Shown here piece after piece: positions 8,371-15,281 of a stretch of 64,000 bases of DNA. The notes under the pieces are model-generated. The model did not search any database, had not been told where the DNA came from, and worked only from the letters and a program-made list of their open reading frames with translations. Numbering within the stretch: the first letter of the stretch is position 1; each line of letters begins with the position of its first letter. The stretch comes from Betaproteobacteria bacterium. GTDB taxonomy: Bacteria; Pseudomonadota; Gammaproteobacteria; Burkholderiales; Burkholderiaceae_C. The translations under genes were made by a program, and so were the position numbers. The stretch lies in the NCBI GenBank assembly GCA_016704535.1, contig JADIZZ010000002.1:372001-436000 (forward strand). The letters are read 5' to 3'.

Positions 8371-8982
8371 TCAGGCGCCGGGCCGCAGGCCGCGAAGGCA
8401 GACCGTCATCACCCAGTCGGTGATCTGCTCGTCGCTGAAGTTGCCGCTGCTCTTCAGGAAGGCGGGCACCGGGTCGCAGCCACGGGCATAGACCGTCAGC
8501 AGCACCACCTCGGGCGGCAAGGCCGGGTCGATGTCGCCATCGGCCTGCGCCTGCTGTATCCAGGCGCCCAGGCGCTCGCTGACCTGGAGCAGGAACTCGA
8601 GGTAGACCTTGTTGGCCAGCAGCTCGGCGCGCAGCGTCGAGTTCTGTGACGGCACTGTCGGCATTTCGCCAGCAAGCTGCTGCGCCAGTGCCCACCGGAT
8701 CACCGCCTCGAGGCGCTGGAACGCGCTGATGCCGGGGCGCGCAGCCTGCTGGTCAAGGATGGCCAACAGTCGTTCCAGCAGCCGCACCATCGCGGCGGCA
8801 GCCAGCGCTTCCTTCGACGCAAAGTGCTTGTAGAGGCTGGCTTTGGCGATGCCCACGTCGGCGGCCACCTCGTCGACCGTCATGAGGTCGAACCCCTTGT
8901 CCGCGAGCAGGCGGTTGACGGAAGAGACGATGGCGTCCTCGCGCACGCGCAAGACCTGTTCACGGAAAGACAATCTGGCCAT
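8371..8982 (-). CDS. TetR/AcrR-family transcriptional regulator
   Basis: A 203-residue TetR-type repressor. The N-terminal HTH spans about residues 10-57, with DLMTVDEVAADVGIAKASLYKHFASKEAL as helices 2-4. The ligand-binding C-terminal half (AFQRLEAVIRWALAQQLAGE) is TetR_C-like and not diagnostic. No divergent target gene lies at its start; only a small ORF precedes it on the same strand. The target may be its own promoter or a distant gene. Confidence 0.9.
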   Translation of the reverse strand: MARLSFREQVLRVREDAIVSSVNRLLADKGFDLMTVDEVAADVGIAKASLYKHFASKEALAAAAMVRLLERLLAILDQQAARPGISAFQRLEAVIRWALAQQLAGEMPTVPSQNSTLRAELLANKVYLEFLLQVSERLGAWIQQAQADGDIDPALPPEVVLLTVYARGCDPVPAFLKSSGNFSDEQITDWVMTVCLRGLRPGA

Positions 8983-9065
8983 GCGCCGATTTTAGCCGTG
9001 GTCGTCGCGACGTGAACGCACGCGTCGCGCAGTCGACAGTGCGGTTTTGGCCGTTCCCGGGTCGA

Positions 9066-9281
9066 TCAGGTCGCCGGGCGGTGGCGTGACGTCAGGCGGC
9101 GTATCCAAGCCGGGCGCCGCGCCGCCACGGGTGCCGCTGGCTCGACGGGGTGTTCCAGCAGACTCATCTCCAGCCCGTAGGCGGTGCCCAGGTCGGCCGG
9201 GTCGGTGTCCGGCGCCGGCCGGGCGGCGCTGCGCCAGTTGCTGAACCAGCGCTGCAAGCGAACGGCCTTGGGGTGGGACAT
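9066..9281 (-). CDS. Small hypothetical protein
   Basis: A 71-residue ORF beginning MSHPKAVRLQRWFSNWRSAA and containing the segment PADLGTAYGLEMSLLEHP, then a basic tail. The acidic-hydrophobic middle does not look like a random GC-rich shadow, and ATG at 9281 lies on the strand facing away from the Hsp70 gene, so a divergent arrangement is plausible. The frame stays open upstream to 9383. I do not recognise the family. It is soluble with no signal peptide. It could be a non-coding frame. Confidence 0.4.
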   Translation of the reverse strand: MSHPKAVRLQRWFSNWRSAARPAPDTDPADLGTAYGLEMSLLEHPVEPAAPVAARRPAWIRRLTSRHRPAT

Positions 9282-9400
9282 GGCACGGGCCCTGAGTGTT
9301 GGTCGGCAAACGAGTTTCAGCTGCGGGGCGAGGGCGTGCCTGTCGAACAGCAGGGTGAGCGTGTGCCAGTTCACGCGTTCCATCGAGGCAGCGTGCTCGA

Positions 9401-9406
9401 TACAAT
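9401..9406 (+). promoter_or_regulatory. -10 box of the Hsp70-like gene
   Basis: TACAAT lies 28 bases before the ATG at 9434, in the context GATACAATCGCGCCC that is common at sigma-70 promoters in Burkholderiales. The -35 position at 17-bp spacing reads TTCCAT, a weak match. Confidence 0.45.
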
Positions 9407-9433
9407 CGCGCCCCCTTGGATCGGACCACCGGC

Positions 9434-10795
9434 ATGCAGTCTTCTCCCGCGCCGCCGGTGGCTACTTCGGCGGGCCTTCGCGCGCCACGCCCGGAACGTC
9501 TGGAGGGCGTTGGCTTCGTTGCAATCGACTTCGGCACGTCCAACTCGGCCGTCGCCCTGCCTGCAGGGGGGGGTGTTCGCCTGGTCGCGCTGGAGCCCGG
9601 CCATCCGACCATGCCCACCGCGGTCTTCTACCGCGCAGACACGCCGCCGCAGCAGCTTGAAGCCGAGCGCCTGTACGGCCGCGCGGCGCTGGCAGCCTAT
9701 GTCGAGGGGCTGGACGGGCGGCTGATGCGCTCGATGAAGAGCATCCTGGGTTCGTCGCTGCTCGACCAGAGCACCGACATCGGCTGCGGTCGCACCGTGC
9801 GCTACCGTGACGTGGTCACCGGCTACCTGCGGCGCCTGAAGGCGGTGGCCGAAGCGGAGGCCGGCCAGACGCTGACGCGCGTGGTGCTCGGGCGGCCGGT
9901 CTTCTTCGTCGACGACGATCCGGTGCGTGACGCCCGGGCTGCCGCCGCGCTGGAAGCGGCGGCGCGCCAGGTGGGCTTCACCGAGGTGCAGTACCAGTTC
10001 GAGCCCATCGCCGCGGCGCTGGACCACGAAAGCCACATCGACCGCGAACAGCTGGTGCTGGTGGCCGACATCGGCGGCGGCACCTCGGACTTCTCGCTCG
10101 TGCGTGTGGGCCCGTCGAGGCGCGGCCGCGCCGAGCGTCGCGACGACATCCTGGCCAACCACGGCGTGCACCTGGCCGGCACCGACTTCGACCGCCACGT
10201 CGAGCTGGCCAGCATCCTGCCGCTGCTGGGCTACCGCACGCTGCGTCCGGCCCGGCCCGGGGAAACGCCACGCGAGGTGCCCAGTGGCGTCTACTTCGAC
10301 CTCGCCACCTGGCATCTGATCAACACCGTCTACGCGCCGGCGCGCATCGCCGAACTGCGTGGCATGAAAGGCTGGTATGCCGACCCGCGCCATCACGCCC
10401 GGCTGATGGCTACCGTGCACGAGCGGTTGGGCCACGCGCTGGCGGCCGCCGCCGAGCAGGCCAAGATCGACGTTGCGCTGCAGGGTCGTGCGCACATCGG
10501 GCTGGAACTGCTGGAAAGCGGCCTGCAGGCCGAGCTCCAGGAAGACCAGGCGGCAAGGGCCATCGAGGCCGACCTCGAGCGCATCGTGCAGGCCGCCGCC
10601 GAGACGGTGCGCATGGCGGGCATGCCGCCCGCGGCGGTGGACGTGCTGTACTTCACCGGCGGCTCTACTGGCCTGCGCCCGCTGGTCGATCGCATCGCCG
10701 CCGGCTTCCCCGCGGCCGAGCGCGTGCGCGGCGACCGGTTTGCCAGCGTGGCCCAGGGCCTGGGGCTGCACGCCCGCGTCGTCTACGGCGCCTGA
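9434..10795 (+). CDS. Hsp70-family ATPase, YegD-like
   Basis: A 453-residue actin/Hsp70-fold ATPase without the usual C-terminal peptide-binding domain, as in YegD-type chaperone homologues. Phosphate-1 motif FVAIDFGTSNSAVALP, phosphate-2 LVADIGGGTSDFSLVRV and adenosine motif VLYFTGGSTGLRPLV are all visible. A predicted role in protein folding or quality control is inferred only from family. The start is ATG 9434 (MQSSPAPP); an in-frame TTG at 9416 is less likely. A run of eight G (9566-9573) encodes Gly-Gly-Gly and keeps the frame intact. Confidence 0.88.
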   Translation: MQSSPAPPVATSAGLRAPRPERLEGVGFVAIDFGTSNSAVALPAGGGVRLVALEPGHPTMPTAVFYRADTPPQQLEAERLYGRAALAAYVEGLDGRLMRSMKSILGSSLLDQSTDIGCGRTVRYRDVVTGYLRRLKAVAEAEAGQTLTRVVLGRPVFFVDDDPVRDARAAAALEAAARQVGFTEVQYQFEPIAAALDHESHIDREQLVLVADIGGGTSDFSLVRVGPSRRGRAERRDDILANHGVHLAGTDFDRHVELASILPLLGYRTLRPARPGETPREVPSGVYFDLATWHLINTVYAPARIAELRGMKGWYADPRHHARLMATVHERLGHALAAAAEQAKIDVALQGRAHIGLELLESGLQAELQEDQAARAIEADLERIVQAAAETVRMAGMPPAAVDVLYFTGGSTGLRPLVDRIAAGFPAAERVRGDRFASVAQGLGLHARVVYGA

Positions 10796-10808
10796 ACCCG
10801 GCCGGGTC

Positions 10809-11474
10809 TCAGCGCAAGCGGCGCCCGCCGCCTGCGCCCCCAGGGCGTCGAGCGGGGCGGGGTGTACGCGCCGGGCGGGGTGGCGTGGCCCGCGGACGTG
10901 TCACGTCGGCCATCAGCATCAGCGCGCGCACGACGTCCTGCACCGCCTCGGCCAGGTCGGACGGCGGCTCCAGCGTCTCGATCACCTCCAGCAGCGCGTC
11001 GGCGTCTTCAAGGTCTTCGGGGTCGAAGTGCATGAACAGCAGGGCCAGCGGTTCGACCAGTTCGGTGTCGCTCATCGCCATCAGGTCGGGGAAGGCGTCC
11101 ATCGCCGCCGCAAAGCCGGCCACCCAGGGCAGCACGCACTCGCTGGGGCCGTCGGCGTCCTCCATCTGGTAGATCCAGGGGTCGAACCACTGGCGCTGGG
11201 CAATGGCTTGGTCGAGTTCGGCATGGCGCCGGCGCACCAGCGCCTGCAGTTCGTCAAGTGCGGGGCCGGCGGGCGCGGGCCGACCGTCCATGTCGCTGAC
11301 GCGTGCCAGCCACTGATCGGCCGCCGGCGGGCGCGGCTGCAGCAGCACGCCGCAGAGGTAGCCGTCGAGCGCGCTCACGTCCATGGGCTGCAAGGGCGGC
11401 GGCAGGCCGTCGAGCAGGGTCTCCAGGCGCAGCAAGTCGGTGTCGGAGAGTGTCGGTGGCTTGGGGAGACTCAT
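10809..11474 (-). CDS. UPF0149/YecA family protein
   Basis: A 221-residue protein of the UPF0149 family. MDVSALDGYLCGVLLQP and the central PWVAGFAAAMDAFPDL are the family signatures. It is soluble and helical. The C-terminus is an Arg/Pro/Gly-rich tail, and I see no SEC-C zinc motif. The start ATG at 11474 follows GGAGGGG with good spacing, so the open frame upstream to 11660 is not used. Function in the family is unknown. It converges on the Hsp70-like gene. Confidence 0.82.
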   Translation of the reverse strand: MSLPKPPTLSDTDLLRLETLLDGLPPPLQPMDVSALDGYLCGVLLQPRPPAADQWLARVSDMDGRPAPAGPALDELQALVRRRHAELDQAIAQRQWFDPWIYQMEDADGPSECVLPWVAGFAAAMDAFPDLMAMSDTELVEPLALLFMHFDPEDLEDADALLEVIETLEPPSDLAEAVQDVVRALMLMADVTRPRATPPRPARTPRPARRPGGAGGGRRLR

Positions 11475-11591
11475 GCAGCTTCCCCTCCATGAGGGATGTG
11501 ATGGGTGAGGGGTGCCCGTTAGATTACGGCTCCATTGGCGCCGTGCTGCCAGCGATTGTCCCGCAGCGCGGTCCCGCCCGGTCCCAACGAC

Positions 11592-11645
11592 GTTCTCTTC
11601 GGAGAACTTTCGACAACCCGCTGCGCAAGCAGCGGGTTCTTTTTT
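11592..11645 (+). terminator. Tandem hairpins ending in an intrinsic terminator (orphan; possible small RNA 3' end)
   Basis: GTTCTC-TTCG-GAGAAC (11592-11607) is a perfect stem closed by a UUCG tetraloop. It is followed by AACCCGCTGC-GCAA-GCAGCGGGTT (11615-11638), a perfect 10-bp stem with a GNRA tetraloop, then CTTTTTTT. The T-run is on the plus strand, but the nearest upstream plus-strand gene ends 800 bp earlier with a minus-strand gene between. The terminator therefore has no obvious client and may end an unannotated small RNA. Confidence 0.7.
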
Positions 11646-11730
11646 GGGCGCGCCCGGCATTGCCCAACCAGAACGAACGGTGCGAAGCGCAACGGCATGC
11701 GGGTGGCCAAGTGTGGGCGACCGGCGTGGA

Positions 11731-11756
11731 GCGCCGTGGCGCGCCGTGGCGCGCCG
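11731..11756. repeat. Short tandem repeat (10-bp unit, 2.6 copies)
   Basis: The unit GCGCCGTGGC occurs twice exactly and then six bases of a third copy follow, between the orphan terminator and the Acg nitroreductase promoter. It has no coding context. It may be replication slippage or a spacer upstream of the promoter. Confidence 0.6.
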
Positions 11757-11767
11757 ATACGGGCCAC

Positions 11768-11813
11768 TTGCGTTGTCACCGACTGGTGACTATGATCGTC
11801 ACCATACAGTGAC
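11768..11813 (+). promoter_or_regulatory. Promoter with overlapping palindromic operators (Acg nitroreductase/TetR operon)
   Basis: A promoter TTGCGT (11768-11773), 17 bp, TATGAT (11791-11796) is interleaved with four half-sites of one motif: GTCACC 11775-11780, GGTGAC 11785-11790, GTCACC 11798-11803 and GTGAC 11809-11813. They form three back-to-back inverted repeats that embed the -10 box and end two bases before the ATG of the nitroreductase. Occupancy would block RNA polymerase, so a repressor is likely. The operon's own TetR gene is the natural candidate, giving autoregulation. Confidence 0.72.
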
Positions 11814-11815
11814 AA

Positions 11816-12988
11816 ATGAAGATGCAGATGCAACGGCGAAGCTTCATCCGTGTCGTGGGCGGCGGCGTCGTGATGGCAGCGACACTGCCGCTGGCCGGGT
11901 GCTCGGCGGCGATGCCACCCGAGGCCATTGCGGCCTGGAAGGGGCCGGGGGAAGAGGCCGACCTGCGCCGCTGGGTGCTGGGCTACGCCATCCTGGCGCC
12001 GCACTCGCACAACCTGCAGTCGTGGTCGGTCGACCTCGCCACGCCGGACGAGATCCTGCTGCGCTGCGACCTCACGCGGCTGCTGCCCGAGACCGATCCT
12101 TTCTCGCGCCAGATCATGATGAGCCAGGGCACCTTCCTCGAGCTGCTGGACATCGCGGCGCGCGAGCGCGGGTACCGCGCGGAGATACAGCTCTTCCCCG
12201 AGGGAGCCTTCGGCCCGGACAAGCCTGACGGCCGTCCCGTGGCGCGCATCCGCCTGCAGGCCGACGCGTCGCAGCCGAAGGACCCGCTGTTCGCGCAGAT
12301 CCTGCGGCGGCACACCAACCGCAACGCGTACGACCCCGCGCGCGCCGTACCGGCCGCCGCCTGGGCGGCGATGCTCGACGCCGCGCGGCCGCACGCGCTG
12401 CGCCTGGGGCACGTCGGGCCCGATCAGCCCCAGGCCCTGCTGCAGCACCGCGCCATCGCCGCCGAGGCCTGGCGCATCGAGATGGTGACGCCGCGCACGA
12501 TGCTCGAGTCGTACAAAGTGCTGCGCGTCGGTGCGGCCGAAGTGGCCCTGCATCGCGACGGCCTGACCCTGCTCGACCCGAAGGTCGTGCTCTTCGAGCG
12601 GCTGGGCCTGTTCGACCGCAGCAAGGCGCCCGCGGCCGACGACTACGCCGTGCGCAGCCAGATCGCCGACTTCAACGCCAGTCTGGCGTCGACGCCGGGC
12701 TTCCTGTGGATGGTGAGCGAGGGCAACGACCGCGTCACGCAGGTCAACGCCGGCCGTGCCTACGCCCGCGTGCAGCTGGCGGCCACGGCGCACGGGTTGG
12801 CGATGCACCCGATGCAGCAGGCGCTGCAGGAGTACCCCGAGCAAGCCGGTCCGTACGCCGACATCCGCCGCCTGCTCGCGGCACCGCAGCCATCCACGAC
12901 GGTGCAGATGTGGGCCCGCGTTGGCTACGCCGAGCCGGTGTCGCCGGCACCGCGTCGCGGCGTGGCGGCGCATGTCGTGCGCGCCTGA
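11816..12988 (+). CDS. Acg-family FMN-binding nitroreductase-like protein, Tat-exported
   Basis: A 390-residue protein of the nitroreductase fold, Acg subgroup, with two half-domains. The N-terminus MKMQMQRRSFIRVVGGG carries a twin-arginine motif and a lipobox-like LAGC, so export and lipid anchoring are likely. APHSHNLQSW is the family's first flavin-site motif, and RHTNRNAYDPARAV and GLAMHPMQQALQEYPE are typical later motifs. Mycobacterial Acg is thought to sequester FMN; enzymatic activity is uncertain. The first gene of a two-gene operon with a TetR regulator 26 bp downstream, behind a multi-palindrome operator. Confidence 0.82.
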   Translation: MKMQMQRRSFIRVVGGGVVMAATLPLAGCSAAMPPEAIAAWKGPGEEADLRRWVLGYAILAPHSHNLQSWSVDLATPDEILLRCDLTRLLPETDPFSRQIMMSQGTFLELLDIAARERGYRAEIQLFPEGAFGPDKPDGRPVARIRLQADASQPKDPLFAQILRRHTNRNAYDPARAVPAAAWAAMLDAARPHALRLGHVGPDQPQALLQHRAIAAEAWRIEMVTPRTMLESYKVLRVGAAEVALHRDGLTLLDPKVVLFERLGLFDRSKAPAADDYAVRSQIADFNASLASTPGFLWMVSEGNDRVTQVNAGRAYARVQLAATAHGLAMHPMQQALQEYPEQAGPYADIRRLLAAPQPSTTVQMWARVGYAEPVSPAPRRGVAAHVVRA

Positions 12989-13014
12989 GCCGGGCACCGC
13001 GTCCTCATCGCCGC

Positions 13015-13659
13015 ATGAAGCCCCCAGTCGCGCGCACGGCGCCTGCCCCTCGCGACCGTGCGGTGAGCGAAGCGCGCATCCTCGCCGCTGTCGGTGAGGT
13101 GCTGGCGCGCGACGGCTTCGGCGGCGTCGGCGTCAACGCCATCGCCAAGCAGGCCGGCATGGACAAGGTGCTGATCTACCGCTACTTCGGCGGTCTGCCC
13201 GGGTTGCTGCGGGCCTGGGCCGCGAGCGGGCGCTTCTGGCCGCGCGTGGCGGATCTGCTGGGCGACGACCCGGAAGCGCTGCTGGCGCTGCCCGCGGCCG
13301 AGCGTCATGCCCGCTTCTTCGAGCACTTCATCGACGAACTGCGGCGTCGCCCGCTGACGCTGGAGGTGCTGGCCTCCGAAGTGCACGAGCGCAACGAGCT
13401 GACCGCCATCCTCGAGGCCGAGCGCGAGCAATGGGGCGCCGAGGCCTCACGCGTTCTCGGGGGTCCCGCCTTCCAGGCCCGACCGCACGCTGCCGCGGTG
13501 ACGCTGCTGCTGGTCGCCGGCGTGCAGTACCTGCTGCTGCGCAGTCGCCGCATCCGTGTCTTCGGCGGTGTGGACATCCAGTCCGATGCCGGCTGGGACG
13601 AGATCAAGCGCGCGCTGCGCGCCCTCGCGACGCAGCTGTTCCCGGTCGACGGGAACTGA
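13015..13659 (+). CDS. TetR-family regulator, likely local repressor
   Basis: A 214-residue TetR protein. After a basic N-terminal arm, the HTH runs through ARILAAVGEVLARDGFGGVGVNAIAKQAGMDKVLIYRYFGGLPGL at about residues 20-65, with the YRYF recognition turn. The effector half (RRPLTLEVLASEVHERNELT) is not diagnostic. Start ATG 13015 is chosen because the upstream codons belong to the preceding nitroreductase in another frame. Being co-transcribed with the nitroreductase, it probably binds the GTCACC/GGTGAC half-sites upstream of the operon. Confidence 0.88.
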   Translation: MKPPVARTAPAPRDRAVSEARILAAVGEVLARDGFGGVGVNAIAKQAGMDKVLIYRYFGGLPGLLRAWAASGRFWPRVADLLGDDPEALLALPAAERHARFFEHFIDELRRRPLTLEVLASEVHERNELTAILEAEREQWGAEASRVLGGPAFQARPHAAAVTLLLVAGVQYLLLRSRRIRVFGGVDIQSDAGWDEIKRALRALATQLFPVDGN

Positions 13660-13727
13660 GCCGATGCGCGGCACCGGGCCGCGGCGCCGATAGACTCGGC
13701 ATCCGGACCCTTGCAGGAGACAACGCC

Positions 13728-15248
13728 ATGGGCGCACCCGAAGCCTTCACGCAGAACACCGATATCGGCCATTGGATTGCCGGCGCACCGCATCGTGGCA
13801 CCGGCAGCCGCGCCCAGACGGTATGGAACCCGGCCACCGGCGCCGCCGCGCGCCAGGTGCTGCTGGCCAGCGAGGCCGATGTGAACGCCGCCGTCGCTGC
13901 CGCCGTGGCCGCGCAACCGGCCTGGGGCGAGATGCCGCCCATCCGCCGCGCGCGCGTGATGAACAACTTCCTGGCGCTGATGAACCGCCACAAGGACACG
14001 CTGGCCGCGATGATCACCGCCGAACACGGCAAGGTCTTCACCGACGCGCAGGGCGAAGTCAGCCGCGGCATCGACATCGTCGAGTTCGCCTGCGGCGTGC
14101 CGCAACTGCTGAAGGGCGACTACACCGACCAGGTCAGCACCGGCATCGACAACTGGACGCTGCGCCAGCCGCTGGGCGTGGTGGCCGGCATCACGCCCTT
14201 CAATTTCCCATGCATGGTGCCGTGCTGGATGTTCCCGGTGGCGCTGGCCTGCGGCAACGCCTTCATCCTGAAGCCGAGCGAACGCGACCCCAGCCCGGCG
14301 CTCTTCATGGCGCAGCTGCTGAAGGAAGCCGGCCTGCCGGACGGCGTGTTCAGCGTCGTCAACGGCGACAAGGTCGCGGTGGACGGCCTGCTGCACCACC
14401 CCGACGTGAAGGCGCTGAGCTTCGTCGGCTCCACGCCCATTGCGCAGTACATCTACGAAACCGGCGCCCGCCACGGCAAGCGCGTGCAGGCGCTGGGGGG
14501 TGCCAAGAACCACATGGTCGTCATGCCCGACGCCGACCTGGAGCAGGCCGTCGATGCCCTCATCGGCGCCGGTTACGGCAGTGCTGGCGAGCGCTGCATG
14601 GCCATCAGCGTGGCCGTTCTGGTGGGCGACGTGGCCGACAAGATCGTGCCCATGCTGGCCGAGCGCGCGAAGGCGCTGAAGGTCAAGAACGGCATGGAGC
14701 TCGACGCCGAGATGGGCCCCATCGTCACGAAGGAGGCTCGCGACCGCATCGAGGGCTATATCGGCATCGGCGTGCAGGAGGGCGCGCAGCTGGTCGTCGA
14801 TGGTCGCGGCCTGAAGGTGCCCGGCTTCGAGGCGGGCTTCTTCACCGGCGGCACGCTCTTCGACCATGTCACGCCGGCCATGCGCATCTACAAGGAAGAG
14901 ATCTTCGGCCCGGTGCTGGCCTGCGTGCGCGTGCCGACTTTCGCCGCAGCGCTGCAGCTGATCAACGAACACGAGTTCGGCAACGGCGTGGCCCTCTTCA
15001 CCAGCGACGGCGGCGTGGCGCGTGAATTCAGCCGGCGCGTACAGGTGGGCATGGTGGGCATCAACGTGCCGATCCCCGTGCCGATGGCCTGGCACGGCTT
15101 CGGTGGCTGGAAGAAGAGCCTGTTCGGCGACATGCACGCCTACGGCGAAGAAGGCGTGCGCTTCTACACCAAGCAGAAGAGCGTGATGCAGCGCTGGCCC
15201 GACAGCATCGGCAAGGGCGCCGAGTTCGTGATGCCGACGGCGAAGTGA
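13728..15248 (+). CDS. mmsA: CoA-acylating methylmalonate-semialdehyde dehydrogenase
   Basis: It oxidises methylmalonate semialdehyde (and malonate semialdehyde) with CoA and NAD+ to propionyl-CoA or acetyl-CoA, in valine and inositol catabolism. The start at ATG 13728 follows GCAGGAGA and gives 506 residues. Hallmarks are ITPFNFPCMVPCWMFPVALACGN, which is specific to this ALDH class, FVGSTPIAQYIYETGARHGKRVQALGGAKNHMVVMPDADL and catalytic Cys290 in SAGERCMAIS. PIPVPMAWHGFGGWKKSLFGD is the family end. No other valine-pathway gene is adjacent. Confidence 0.95.
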   Translation: MGAPEAFTQNTDIGHWIAGAPHRGTGSRAQTVWNPATGAAARQVLLASEADVNAAVAAAVAAQPAWGEMPPIRRARVMNNFLALMNRHKDTLAAMITAEHGKVFTDAQGEVSRGIDIVEFACGVPQLLKGDYTDQVSTGIDNWTLRQPLGVVAGITPFNFPCMVPCWMFPVALACGNAFILKPSERDPSPALFMAQLLKEAGLPDGVFSVVNGDKVAVDGLLHHPDVKALSFVGSTPIAQYIYETGARHGKRVQALGGAKNHMVVMPDADLEQAVDALIGAGYGSAGERCMAISVAVLVGDVADKIVPMLAERAKALKVKNGMELDAEMGPIVTKEARDRIEGYIGIGVQEGAQLVVDGRGLKVPGFEAGFFTGGTLFDHVTPAMRIYKEEIFGPVLACVRVPTFAAALQLINEHEFGNGVALFTSDGGVAREFSRRVQVGMVGINVPIPVPMAWHGFGGWKKSLFGDMHAYGEEGVRFYTKQKSVMQRWPDSIGKGAEFVMPTAK

Positions 15249-15253
15249 CGAAC

Positions 15254-15272
15254 GGCGGGCATCGCGCCCGCC
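15254..15272. terminator. Stem-loop between convergent mmsA and the PhoX gene
   Basis: GGCGGGC-ATCGC-GCCCGCC is a perfect 7-bp stem five bases after the mmsA stop. No T-run follows on either strand, so any terminator role is a guess. It could serve both converging transcripts. Confidence 0.4.
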
Positions 15273-15281
15273 CGGCCCGCG

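Noticed and set aside
9566..9573. Run of eight G in the Hsp70-like gene as a phase-variation tract
   Set aside because: It falls in a Gly-Gly-Gly turn, the frame is intact and the position is normal for the fold; kept only as a remark.
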